Below are positions 1 through 7,501 of a DNA stretch of 14,105 bases, one piece after another. The notes under the pieces are model-generated. The model saw only the letters and a program-made list of their open reading frames with translations, was not told the origin of the DNA and did not search any database. A program made the translations under genes and the position numbers. Numbering within the stretch: the stretch's first letter is position 1; each line of letters opens with the position of its first letter. The stretch comes from Oscillospiraceae bacterium (GTDB lineage: Bacteria; Bacillota; Clostridia; Oscillospirales; Oscillospiraceae): NCBI GenBank assembly GCA_024404215.1, contig JAKSQI010000025.1, positions 1 to 14,105 of the forward strand, read 5' to 3'.

Positions 1-260
1 TTCTGGGGATTACCGATTCCTTCAATGGTGGTGACGGTAGAGAAGTTCTCAACCTTGGCAATTTTTACGGTGCAGGCACGCTTCAATTCACCGTTGAGGA
101 TAACGGAGCAGGCACCGCAGACGCCGGTGCCGCAGCCGATTTTCGTGCCGGTCAGGCCATTGCGGCGCAGGACATCGGCCAAGGTATCCTTTGCAGGCTC
201 AACGATAAAGAAACGCTCAACACCGTTGACATTCAACTGAATACGGGCAAGTGTTTTCAA
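1..260 (-). CDS. Molybdenum-dependent aldehyde oxidoreductase (Mop type), N-terminal [2Fe-2S] domain, partial
   Basis: This is the first 86 codons of a gene that runs off the left edge. The translation is a plant-ferredoxin-type [2Fe-2S] domain with Cys43, Cys48, Cys51 and Cys63 (C-x4-C-x2-C-x11-C), the spacing known for the N-terminal cluster of the xanthine oxidase family, including Desulfovibrio gigas Mop. The following stretch (RACTVKIAKVENFSTVTTIE) resembles the Mop single-chain aldehyde oxidoreductases more than separate small subunits, so the full protein is probably a roughly 900-residue enzyme that oxidises aldehydes using a molybdopterin cofactor and passes electrons through its iron-sulfur clusters. 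A separate small subunit such as XdhC/CoxS cannot be excluded because the rest is missing. The start is TTG at 260: a GAAAGGTGG ribosome binding site lies 8 bases upstream, and the ATG at 279 is in another frame. It has its own promoter at 296-324. Confidence 0.82.
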   Translation of the reverse strand, partial: MKTLARIQLNVNGVERFFIVEPAKDTLADVLRRNGLTGTKIGCGTGVCGACSVILNGELKRACTVKIAKVENFSTVTTIEGIGNPQ

Positions 261-295
261 GATAAAGTCCACCTTTCATAATTTTCCATGAAAGC

Positions 296-324
296 ATTAT
301 AACAAAGGGCAAAATACAATTCAA
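296..324 (-). promoter_or_regulatory. Sigma-A promoter of the aldehyde oxidoreductase gene
   Basis: Reading the minus strand, the -35 box is TTGAAT (324-319), the spacer is 17 bases, and the -10 box is a perfect TATAAT (301-296). The predicted RNA start lies near 288, which leaves a leader of about 29 bases before the TTG start codon. Confidence 0.8.
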
Positions 325-477
325 GTGGTAGTAAAGGAGTAGAAAATGGTAGGGTTTGTAAGGAATTCAGTATTTTTTTGGGAAATAAAGAAAAAAATAT
401 AAAAATCCTCTTGTAAACAGTCTGTTTTTGAGAAGACGGACAGAAAAAACTGCAAAAAAACCAGAGAATAATACTAT
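325..477. other. AT-rich intergenic spacer
   Basis: No gene was seen here. The stretch lies between the aldehyde oxidoreductase promoter and the terminator of the Ig-like protein gene. It is rich in A and T runs and holds one 13-base inverted repeat, AAACAGTCTGTTT, at 415-427, which could be an operator but has no supporting context. Confidence 0.5.
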
Positions 478-508
478 AAAAAAAGGCATCTCAAGGTCTT
501 GAGATGCC
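478..508 (-). terminator. Intrinsic terminator after the Ig-like protein gene
   Basis: A perfect 10-bp stem (485-494 with 499-508) has a 4-base loop and is followed on the minus strand by seven T residues (484-478). It lies 10 bases after the stop codon of the Ig-like protein gene. Confidence 0.92.
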
Positions 509-518
509 ATGGGTAGGT

Positions 519-2102
519 TTACGTATTATTATCTGAGTGAGGGGCCTGCTTGCGGGATGCCTTTTTGCCGTAAAGGCGAATATAGAGCAGCACAGCAGTC
601 AAAAGGATGAGAACAGCAGCCAACAGGCAGAACCACAAAAGAATCTGGCTTGTGGAGTGTTCCTTTTTTTCTTTTGTCTCTTTTTCCTTTAGCTCCTGCT
701 CCAAATCAGAGGTTTCTGTATCCTCAAGCTCTTCCTCAAGGGGGAGTTCGTTCTCAGAAGCATCCAGCCCCAGCTTTTCAGCTTCCTCCGGGAACTCCTG
801 GCGGAAGGCCAGTTCCGAATAGATTTCTTTTACGGTGCAGTTTTCAAAGCTGCAGCCCCGTGTGACCATGTGGTGCTCGGCGTCATAGACCCAGTCGGCA
901 AACTGATGCTCGTGATTCTTGGCGTTAACGGTTATTTGAAAGGTTGTGGTTTTGCCCTGATAGGAAACACGGATGGTTTGGGTGCCTTCTTCCTGAAGCA
1001 GCATAGGCTCACAGGCAAAGCCGGTGGAAATAGTTTCACTGCCTTTTCCGCTGACGGCATTCAAGGTCATACCGGTGAGGTCTAATGTGTCTCCCACGGT
1101 ATATTCAAGCTTGGAGGGGGGGCTGGCAAGGGTGATTTCCTTAATCGTGGACAGGGTGGTATCTTCCTTGATATAAAGAGTGTAAGCTTCTGTAGTAAGG
1201 GAATTACCGGCACTGTCAGTGACCTTGCAGATATAACTCTTGGTGATATTTTGAGGGGCCGCATTACAGCTGATCTTCAAAGCAGAGGTGGTTGCACCGG
1301 AGATGGTAAGAGTACCTGCGCTGCCATCTGTCAGGGGAGCAGAGGAGCCCTGCTCATACCACTGGAAGTGTAAATCCTTGCCGGCTGCCGCAACGGAAAA
1401 GGTAGCGGAGCCCGTGCCGGATATTTCGGCCGCTGAGGCTTTGCTGGTGATAACAGGCTTGGCGGAAGGCTCCTCAACGGTCAAAACCCAGGAGGTGTCT
1501 GTGGTTTGCTCGTGACGATTGAGGCTGTTGGTTACTTCACAGTAAACCCGGTAGGTTCCAACGGACAGGGTAGACGGAGTAAGAGTCAGGGTGCTTCCGC
1601 TGACATTCAGGTCTGTGCCATCCAACAGCCAGCGGTAGCTGAGACTGCCGTTGCCGGAAGCGGTAACGGAAAAGAAAAGGCTGCTGTCGGTAGTTGTGCA
1701 GCGGATATCAGAGGTTGGGGAAACAGAAGAGATAACCGGAGTCGTTGGGTATTCGGCTCCCTGACCGGAGGAATCCTTTACAGACAGTGAGCCGTACTCT
1801 GCAATGGGAGTGCCGCCAACCACATAGGATACAGCAAAGTAAGAGATGCCGGTTTGGGTAGGAGTGCCTTCATAATAAATGCTCAGGGTGGTAGCATCGG
1901 TTTTTTCTGCAGTAATGGTGAGACCGTTAGCAGGATCCGGCTGATCAATGAGCCCCAGTTCAAGGGGAGACTCTGTGATAATGGCCTTATACAGTGTTTT
2001 GCCCACCGCTTCTCCTACAGTCAGGGAAACAGCGGAGGCAGGCAGCATATAGGAAAAAAGCAGACAGAGCAGGAGAAAAAGAGTAAAAAGTCTGGTTTTC
2101 AT
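519..2102 (-). CDS. Secreted, membrane-anchored protein with bacterial Ig-like domains
   Basis: I do not recognise a named family for the whole 527-residue protein. Residues 1-24 are a signal peptide (MKTRL, a hydrophobic core, cleavage after PASA). Two Ig-like modules follow at about 120-210 and 215-313, with the Trp, Cys and Tyr pattern of beta sandwiches. A third at about 320-393 resembles bacterial Ig domains of the Big_3 kind (YTVGDTLDLTGMTL and a QTIRVSYQGKTTTFQITV-like end). Residues 397-425 carry the H-x-H, W, HH, Cys and Cys pattern often seen in clostridial surface proteins. Residues 437-482 are strongly charged, and a single membrane helix (about 485-507) with a basic tail ends the chain. 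The protein is therefore probably displayed outside the cell, held by its C-terminus. The start at 2102 has AAAGGA 7 bases upstream; an upstream in-frame start at 2147 has no ribosome binding site. It is monocistronic. Confidence 0.8.
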   Translation of the reverse strand: MKTRLFTLFLLLCLLFSYMLPASAVSLTVGEAVGKTLYKAIITESPLELGLIDQPDPANGLTITAEKTDATTLSIYYEGTPTQTGISYFAVSYVVGGTPIAEYGSLSVKDSSGQGAEYPTTPVISSVSPTSDIRCTTTDSSLFFSVTASGNGSLSYRWLLDGTDLNVSGSTLTLTPSTLSVGTYRVYCEVTNSLNRHEQTTDTSWVLTVEEPSAKPVITSKASAAEISGTGSATFSVAAAGKDLHFQWYEQGSSAPLTDGSAGTLTISGATTSALKISCNAAPQNITKSYICKVTDSAGNSLTTEAYTLYIKEDTTLSTIKEITLASPPSKLEYTVGDTLDLTGMTLNAVSGKGSETISTGFACEPMLLQEEGTQTIRVSYQGKTTTFQITVNAKNHEHQFADWVYDAEHHMVTRGCSFENCTVKEIYSELAFRQEFPEEAEKLGLDASENELPLEEELEDTETSDLEQELKEKETKEKKEHSTSQILLWFCLLAAVLILLTAVLLYIRLYGKKASRKQAPHSDNNT

Positions 2103-2152
2103 AGAGTAATCCTTTCTTCTAAAAGGGGAACTGTGGCCCTTTCGCATTGCGT

Positions 2153-2181
2153 ATCCTACCAGTTTCCGCAGGAAAAGTCAA
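2153..2181 (-). promoter_or_regulatory. Sigma-A promoter of the Ig-like protein gene, with a palindrome in the spacer
   Basis: On the minus strand the -35 box is TTGACT (2181-2176), the spacer is 17 bases and the -10 box is TAGGAT (2158-2153). The spacer contains a perfect inverted repeat, TTTCC-TGC-GGAAA (2175-2163), which could be an operator. The leader is roughly 45 bases. Confidence 0.72.
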
Positions 2182-2218
2182 GGTGCAGGAAGCGGGAAGG
2201 GGGCGCTTTAGGAAGACT

Positions 2219-2251
2219 AAAAAATACCGGACCTCATAACGAGGTCCGGTA
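2219..2251 (-). terminator. Intrinsic terminator after the pyrophosphatase gene
   Basis: An 11-bp stem (2225-2235 with 2241-2251) has a 5-base loop and is followed on the minus strand by six T residues (2224-2219). It lies 24 bases after the pyrophosphatase stop codon and separates it from the Ig-like protein gene. Confidence 0.92.
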
Positions 2252-2274
2252 TAAGAAACCCATGTAAGCCCGGA

Positions 2275-2934
2275 TTACTTAATCAGGCCGGCTCCAAAGA
2301 TGGGAGCGAATACCACGGAGACAACCGCCATCAGTTTAATGAGAATGTTAATGGCAGGACCGGAGGTATCCTTGAAGGGGTCACCAACGGTGTCGCCTAC
2401 AACAGCAGCCTTGTGGGCATCAGAACCCTTACCGCCGTGGTTGCCTTCTTCAATGTACTTCTTGGCATTGTCCCAAGCGCCGCCGGCGTTGGACATGAAG
2501 ATTGCCATGAGAACACCGGTAACCAAAGCGCCGGCCAGCATGCCGCCCAGAGCGGTGGCACCCAGCAGAACGCCAACAACAATGGGAACGATAACAGCCA
2601 TTACGCCGGGAACCAGCATTTCCTTCAGAGCGGCAGTGGTGGAAATGGCAACGCAGGCCTTATAGTCAGGCTTGCCGGTACCTTCCATAATGCCGGGAAT
2701 GGTGCGGAACTGGCGGCGAACTTCTTCAATCATGTGGTTGGCAGCCTTGGAAACGGATTCCATGGTCAGAGCGGAGAAGATAAAGGGCAGCATACCGCCA
2801 ATCAGCAGACCAACGGTAACCTTGTAATTCAGGATATCAATACCACCCTCGGTGATGTTAACAGCTTCAGCGAAGCTCATGAACAGAGCCAGAGCAGTCA
2901 AAGCGGCAGAGCCGATGGCGAAGCCCTTACCCAT
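2275..2934 (-). CDS. hppA: C-terminal fragment of the pyrophosphatase
   Basis: The open frame from ATG 2934 begins MGKGFAIGSAALTALALF and carries the C-terminal helices and the catalytic SDAHKAAVVGDTVGDPFKD region. The conserved frame actually continues further upstream, to about 2982. No ribosome binding site precedes 2934, so this ATG is an internal Met of the intact enzyme and not a natural start. It should not be counted as a separate gene. Confidence 0.6.
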   Translation of the reverse strand: MGKGFAIGSAALTALALFMSFAEAVNITEGGIDILNYKVTVGLLIGGMLPFIFSALTMESVSKAANHMIEEVRRQFRTIPGIMEGTGKPDYKACVAISTTAALKEMLVPGVMAVIVPIVVGVLLGATALGGMLAGALVTGVLMAIFMSNAGGAWDNAKKYIEEGNHGGKGSDAHKAAVVGDTVGDPFKDTSGPAINILIKLMAVVSVVFAPIFGAGLIK

Positions 2935-4244
2935 GGCAGCAGTGGTGTTACCAACAGCATCCAGCTTGTCGGTGATTTCACGAGACCGCTCATTTCTGCG
3001 ATACCGCCGGCGTTGTCGGCGATAGGACCATAAGCATCAACAGCAACGGTGATGCCGGTGGTAGCCAGCATACCTACAGCAGCCAGAGCGATACCATACA
3101 GGCCGGAAACCAGGAAGGCAACAATGATACCAACGCAGATCAGCAGGATAGGAATAACGGTGGAGCGCATACCAACGGCCAGACCGGAAATGATAGTAGT
3201 AGCAGCACCGGTCTCGGACTGGTCAGCAATTTTCTTAACAGACTTGTAGTCGCCGGAGGTATAAACTTCGGTAACGATACCAATAATCAAACCAACCAGC
3301 AGACCGGCAATGATGGCCCAAGCAGCCTTCATGTCGTTGAAGAACACCTTGCTCAGAATCAGAGCGGCAACGACTACGATGCCGGCAGAGACATAGGAAC
3401 CGGTCTTCAGGGCGGTGTGAGGATTGGAGTTGTCATTGCCGCGAACGAAGAAGCCGGCAATGATGGAAGCGATAATACCAACAGCAGCAATTACCAGGGG
3501 GAACATGGCACCCTTTACCTCGTGAGCCAAAACGCCCAGAGTCAAAGCGGAAACCAGTGCGCCAACATAGCTCTCAAACAGGTCAGCACCCATGCCGGCA
3601 ACGTCACCAACGTTATCACCTACGTTATCGGCGATAACGGCGGGGTTACGCGGGTCATCTTCGGGGATGCCGGCTTCAACCTTACCAACCAGGTCGGCGC
3701 CAACGTCAGCAGCCTTGGTATAGATACCGCCGCCAACACGGGCAAACAGAGCGATGGAAGAAGCACCCAGAGAGAAGCCGGTCAAAATTTCAGGCTTCTT
3801 GGTCAGAGCATAGATAACGGAGCAGCCCAGCAGACCCAGACCAACTACGCACATGCCCATAACGGTACCGCCGGAGAAGGCGATGCTCAGGGCCTTGTTC
3901 ATGCCGCCGGTTCTGGCAGCATTAGCAGTACGTACGTTAGCCTTGGTGGCAACGTTCATACCGGCATAACCGGCTGCAACGGAGAACAGTGCACCAACCA
4001 GGAAGCAGACAGCAGTCAGCCAGCTGATGAAGGCACCAATCAGAATGAACAGTACGACGATGAAGATTACGAGTATTTTGTACTCAGCGAACAGGAAGGC
4101 GCGTGCGCCTTCGGCGATAGCACCGGAAATCTCGCGCATGCGCTCGGTTCCGGGGTCGGCCTTAGATACCACGGAGGTCTTTACAGCTGCAAAAATGATT
4201 GCGAGAACTGCACAGATCGCGGCAACCCAGGTCAGGTTTTCCAT
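2898..4244 (-). CDS. hppA: N-terminal fragment of the pyrophosphatase
   Basis: This is the part of the broken hppA read from the natural start. Residues 1-421 are genuine pyrophosphatase sequence, with most of the membrane helices and the first pyrophosphate-binding motifs. The last 27 residues, from VKSPTSW onward, are out of frame and match nothing in the family. On its own the product lacks the second half of the active site and should be inactive. Confidence 0.7.
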   Translation of the reverse strand: MENLTWVAAICAVLAIIFAAVKTSVVSKADPGTERMREISGAIAEGARAFLFAEYKILVIFIVVLFILIGAFISWLTAVCFLVGALFSVAAGYAGMNVATKANVRTANAARTGGMNKALSIAFSGGTVMGMCVVGLGLLGCSVIYALTKKPEILTGFSLGASSIALFARVGGGIYTKAADVGADLVGKVEAGIPEDDPRNPAVIADNVGDNVGDVAGMGADLFESYVGALVSALTLGVLAHEVKGAMFPLVIAAVGIIASIIAGFFVRGNDNSNPHTALKTGSYVSAGIVVVAALILSKVFFNDMKAAWAIIAGLLVGLIIGIVTEVYTSGDYKSVKKIADQSETGAATTIISGLAVGMRSTVIPILLICVGIIVAFLVSGLYGIALAAVGMLATTGITVAVDAYGPIADNAGGIAEMSGLVKSPTSWMLLVTPLLPWVRASPSALPL

Positions 4245-4294
4245 ATCGAACACTCCTTTATAAAATTTTAAAAGCTTGCGAATTTAGCCTGTCT

Positions 4295-4323
4295 ATTTTA
4301 TCAGTAAAGGAATTCTTTTTCAA
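4295..4323 (-). promoter_or_regulatory. Sigma-A promoter of hppA
   Basis: On the minus strand the -35 box is TTGAAA (4323-4318), the spacer is 17 bases and the -10 box is TAAAAT (4300-4295). The leader before ATG 4244 is about 45 bases. The promoter is intact although the gene it drives is broken. Confidence 0.8.
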
Positions 4324-4432
4324 TAGAATAAAAAAAGAATTTTGACGAAAAAGCAGGCGGGAAGGGGAACACATTTGCATACACTTACTACAAATGGCTT
4401 TTTTACATCTGGACCGGGAAAAAACCAAATGG

Positions 4433-4457
4433 AAAAGCGCCCCCTTTCCGGGGGCGC
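4433..4457 (-). terminator. Intrinsic terminator after trkH
   Basis: An 8-bp all-GC stem (4437-4444 with 4450-4457) has a 5-base loop and is followed on the minus strand by four T residues. It lies 19 bases after the trkH stop codon. The T run is short, but the stem is very stable. Confidence 0.78.
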
Positions 4458-4476
4458 AGGAGTTTTGGAACACAAA

Positions 4477-5916
4477 TCAGGAGCGGGTCCAGCTGTTGGG
4501 AGCCAGAAGCACCAGAATTGGCATAACCTCCAGACGACCAATCAGCATCATGAGGCTTAGTATGATTTTACTGAAGTTGCTGAAGTCAGCAAAATTGCCG
4601 CAGGGGCCGCAGACCCCCAAACCGGGGCCAACATTGCCAATGCAGGTGAGAACGGAAGAGAAGGTGGTGGTAAAGTCAAAGCCGTTGAGGGAAACCAGCA
4701 AAACACCAATGATAAACAGGAAAACATAGGCGGGGAAAAAACGCAGAACGCTGTGAACCATGGCTTCATTCTGGGGGCCGTCATCCACCCGGATAACATT
4801 CACGGAACGGGGATGGATAATCTGTCGCACCTCTTTTTTTACACTCTTTACCAGAATCAGCAGACGGGAAACCTTAATGCCGCCACCGGTGGATCCGGCA
4901 CAGGCACCGGTTAATGTCAGCAGAAGAACAATACATTTGCTGAAGGTGGGCCAGAGCTTATCATAATCGGTTACCACGAAGCCGGTGGTAGAACAGGTAC
5001 TTGCGAGAGTGAAGAGCGTGTGCCGCAGACCGGTCCGGTAGCTGCCATAAACCTGACGAATGTCCAGGGAGACAAAGAGAACGGCAAGAAGGACAATCAA
5101 AAAGAAAAGACGGAATTCCTGGTCACGCCAAATCTGCTTGAGCTTGCCGGTAATCAAAAGGAAGTAAAGGGCGAAATTCAGGCTGAAGGCAAGCATGTAG
5201 ATGGAGACGATGATTTCTACGGCGGCGCTGTAGCCGGCCAAAGAATCGTTTGTCACGGCGAAGCCACCGGTGCCGGCGGTGGAAAAGCTGATGGTAATGC
5301 ACTCGTAGAGGCAGACACCGGCGATTTTTAGGCTGATAATCTCCAACATGATGAGACCAAAGTACATGCCATACAGGATCTTATTGCTTTGACTAAGCCG
5401 GGGAACCAGCTTGCCGGCTGTGGGGCCGGGCATTTCTGCCCGCATCATGTGCATGGCCCGGCTCTCCCCGTTGGGGATGATGGCTGCAACCAAAACCAGA
5501 ATGCCCATGCCGCCAATAACATGGGTGGTACTGCGCCACATGAGGATGCCCTTTGGCAGACTCTCAATGTCCGTAAGGATGGAGGAGCCGGTGGTGGTAA
5601 AACCGGAAACAGCCTCAAAAAAGCAGTTGATATAGTTGCCAAAGCCGCCGTTAATGAAGAAGGGCAGGGCGCCAAAGGCGCTGAGTACCAACCATACCAC
5701 GGCAACGGTGACATAGCCTTCACGGGAAAAGAAGGCACGATCCCTGGTTTTCATCCGACTCAGAGGATATCCTACGGCGAGCAGAATACCAATGGTAATC
5801 AAAAAGGGCAGGGCATTTTCACGGTAAAGCAGGGATACCCCTGCCATCATTAGCAAAACCACAGCCTCCAGCAGCATGGTTGCGCCAATGGTTCGTAATA
5901 AGACTCGATAACTCAT
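4477..5916 (-). CDS. trkH: Potassium uptake channel subunit TrkH/KtrB family
   Basis: This 479-residue membrane protein is the ion-conducting subunit of a Trk/Ktr potassium uptake system. All four pore-loop repeats of the superfamily are visible: SGFTTTGSS (104-112), FSTAGTGGFA (211-220), STCSTTGFV (306-314) and CIGNVGPG (425-432), each supplying a selectivity-filter glycine. The third membrane-pore-membrane unit is followed by the cytoplasmic loop GSTGGGIKVSR (341-351), and GRLEVMPIL near the C-terminus is also typical. About eight to ten hydrophobic segments are present. The length suits TrkH of Gram-positive bacteria. The gene follows trkA by 10 bases, in an order that implies co-transcription and assembly of the channel with its RCK regulator. 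TrkH and KtrB are hard to separate by eye. Confidence 0.93.
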   Translation of the reverse strand: MSYRVLLRTIGATMLLEAVVLLMMAGVSLLYRENALPFLITIGILLAVGYPLSRMKTRDRAFFSREGYVTVAVVWLVLSAFGALPFFINGGFGNYINCFFEAVSGFTTTGSSILTDIESLPKGILMWRSTTHVIGGMGILVLVAAIIPNGESRAMHMMRAEMPGPTAGKLVPRLSQSNKILYGMYFGLIMLEIISLKIAGVCLYECITISFSTAGTGGFAVTNDSLAGYSAAVEIIVSIYMLAFSLNFALYFLLITGKLKQIWRDQEFRLFFLIVLLAVLFVSLDIRQVYGSYRTGLRHTLFTLASTCSTTGFVVTDYDKLWPTFSKCIVLLLTLTGACAGSTGGGIKVSRLLILVKSVKKEVRQIIHPRSVNVIRVDDGPQNEAMVHSVLRFFPAYVFLFIIGVLLVSLNGFDFTTTFSSVLTCIGNVGPGLGVCGPCGNFADFSNFSKIILSLMMLIGRLEVMPILVLLAPNSWTRS

Positions 5917-5926
5917 ATCCGCTGCC

Positions 5927-7294
5927 TCAATTTACGAAAATGTCATTTAGATTCTTGATGCGCATGGCATTGGCAACAACCGTAATGTCGTCCCCAACCC
6001 GGAGGCAGGTATTTCCTTCGGGAATAATGATTTCGCCATCGCGCTGAATGGACAGAATCAAGACGCCCTTTTTCAAATGGCGGCCAATGTCCTTCAAAGG
6101 CTGATCCAGATGCTTTGTATCGGCGTCAACACTGAATTCAACGGCCTCAGCGCTGCCATCAGCAATTCGGTAAAGGGCCAGCATGCTGTTGCTGTGGCTG
6201 GCTTGAAGACTGCGGATATACTTCAGAACGGTTGTAACCGTAACCTGCTTGGGATTGATGAAGCTGTCAATGTTCAGCATGGCGATAACATTATAATAAT
6301 TTTGACGGTTGATTTTTGCTACAACCTTGCTGACCCCCATCTGCTTGGCATACAGAGAAACAATCAGGTTGGCTTCGTCGTCGCCGGTCAAGGCTACAAA
6401 GGCATCGGTCCGGTCCAGGTTCTCGGTGCTGAGGACTTCATGCTCTGTTCCGTCACCATGAAGAATCATGGCCTTGGGCAGAAGGGTGCAGAGCTCCACA
6501 CAGCGGCTTCGGTTCTGCTCAAATACCTTTACACTCATGTTTAGCCGCTGCAGCAGCTGGGTCAGATAGACGGCGGTTTTGCTGCCGCCTACAACCATGA
6601 CAGATTTGATTTTTGGTGTATAACGGCCAAGTGCTTTGAAAAAAGCATTGATGGAGAGCATCTTGCCGCTGATATAGACTTTATCACCGGCCTCAATAAT
6701 CGTAGTTCCGTTGGGAATCAGAGTTTGACCGTTGCGCTCAATGGCGCAGAAGAGCACACGAAGGCTTCCCATGCGTTTTTGGATTTCCATAAGGCTTAGC
6801 CCAACCGGAAAATCGTTCTGCAGAACCCGGAAACCAACCAACTCTACCTGGCCGCCATGGAAGGTATCAATATCCAATGCATTGGGGAAGCGAAGCAGGC
6901 GGGTAATCTGAGCAGCGGTGTCATGCTCCGGATTGATGATCAGGTCAATGTCCAGCTCTTTGCTGAAACGGTCAAAGCCCTCCGCGTATTCCGGATCTCG
7001 GATTCGGGCAACCGTATGCCGTGCTCCCAGCCGTTTGGCAAAGAGGCAGGCCAGCATGTTGACTTCATCCTGTCGGCTGACAGCGACAAAAACGTCGGCG
7101 TCTCCCGTTCCGGCACTTTCCAGCACACTCAGGTTGACACAGTTGCCCTGAATGCCCAAAACATCCAACTCCTCGTTCACACGGGAGGTGGGGCCTTCTC
7201 CTGTATCAATACAAGTAACATCGTGCCCTTCCTCGGCCAGATTCGCAGCCAGGGTATATCCAACCTTGCCTATGCCGGCAATTACAATCTTCAT
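5927..7294 (-). CDS. trkA: Trk system potassium uptake regulator TrkA, two RCK domains
   Basis: This 455-residue cytoplasmic protein is the nucleotide-sensing gating subunit of the TrkH channel next to it. It has two tandem RCK units. The first has a Rossmann nucleotide site, GIGKVG at 7-12 with Asp30 closing the second strand, followed by a TrkA-C domain at about 140-220. The second begins near residue 230 with VMVVGGSKTA, a degenerate glycine motif, and carries another TrkA-C domain to the end. The tandem form matches TrkA, whereas KtrA has only one unit. In this family NAD(H) or ATP/ADP binding controls opening; which applies here cannot be read from sequence. The start at 7294 has AGGAGG 5 bases upstream. 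Confidence 0.95.
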   Translation of the reverse strand: MKIVIAGIGKVGYTLAANLAEEGHDVTCIDTGEGPTSRVNEELDVLGIQGNCVNLSVLESAGTGDADVFVAVSRQDEVNMLACLFAKRLGARHTVARIRDPEYAEGFDRFSKELDIDLIINPEHDTAAQITRLLRFPNALDIDTFHGGQVELVGFRVLQNDFPVGLSLMEIQKRMGSLRVLFCAIERNGQTLIPNGTTIIEAGDKVYISGKMLSINAFFKALGRYTPKIKSVMVVGGSKTAVYLTQLLQRLNMSVKVFEQNRSRCVELCTLLPKAMILHGDGTEHEVLSTENLDRTDAFVALTGDDEANLIVSLYAKQMGVSKVVAKINRQNYYNVIAMLNIDSFINPKQVTVTTVLKYIRSLQASHSNSMLALYRIADGSAEAVEFSVDADTKHLDQPLKDIGRHLKKGVLILSIQRDGEIIIPEGNTCLRVGDDITVVANAMRIKNLNDIFVN

Positions 7295-7337
7295 GGCGGC
7301 CTCCTGATGAATCGTTTAATAATAAACCTAAATATTC

Positions 7338-7366
7338 ATTATACAGTAGAAGAGCATGGCTGTCCA
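7338..7366 (-). promoter_or_regulatory. Sigma-A promoter of the trkA-trkH operon
   Basis: On the minus strand the -35 box is TGGACA (7366-7361), the spacer is 17 bases and the -10 box is a perfect TATAAT (7343-7338). The leader is about 35 bases and ends in a strong AGGAGG site ahead of trkA. Confidence 0.82.
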
Positions 7367-7446
7367 GTATATTCGGGAACCTTATCTGCCATAGTCGGTC
7401 TGACTTAAAAAGATGGAAATATCCTTTGGAATCCTGTGAAAAATGG

Positions 7447-7475
7447 TAGACAAATCCGTATATTTAGAGTACAAT
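7447..7475 (+). promoter_or_regulatory. Sigma-A promoter of the folT leader
   Basis: The -35 box is TAGACA (7447-7452), the spacer is 17 bases and the -10 box is TACAAT (7470-7475). Transcription should begin near 7482, just before a small hairpin (GGAGAC 7487-7492 with GTCTCC 7496-7501) and the riboswitch. The leader before folT is about 200 bases. Confidence 0.8.
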
Positions 7476-7501
7476 ACGACCTAAGTGGAGACATGGTCTC
7501 C

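Larger units (their letters stand above)
2275..4244 (-). pseudogene. hppA: Membrane-bound ion-pumping pyrophosphatase, frameshifted
   Basis: The product would hydrolyse pyrophosphate and pump H+ or Na+ out of the cell. Both halves match the family closely. The first half has DVGADLVGKVE (residues 180-190) and the DNVGDNVGDVAGMGADLFESY region of the substrate site. The second has NAGGAWDNAKKYIE and GDTVGDPFKDTSGPAINILIK. The reading frame breaks after AEMSGL (residue 421) and resumes with REITDKLDAVGNTTAA one frame over, near 2980-2987. Family members have four more residues here (for example SHRI in Arabidopsis AVP1), so a 13-base deletion fits; restoring it gives 660 residues, a normal length. 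The GNTTAA motif has Ala where potassium-independent enzymes have Lys, so the enzyme would be potassium-dependent. The start is ATG 4244 (AAAGGAG, 8-base spacer); the GTG at 4253 overlaps that site. The break may be a true mutation or an assembly error. Confidence 0.9.

Noticed and set aside
2898..2990. Programmed ribosomal frameshift joining the two hppA halves
   Set aside because: No slippery site or pseudoknot is evident, family members are not known to use one, and four conserved residues are missing, so a slip would not restore the normal protein.
3417..4271. Open frame of 284 codons on the plus strand opposite hppA
   Set aside because: Gly/Asn/Gln-rich translation typical of the reverse complement of an Ala/Val/Gly-rich membrane protein; it has no recognisable start region.
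4258..4541. Two small overlapping minus-strand frames between trkH and hppA
   Set aside because: They run across the trkH terminator and the hppA promoter, and their translations show no family features.
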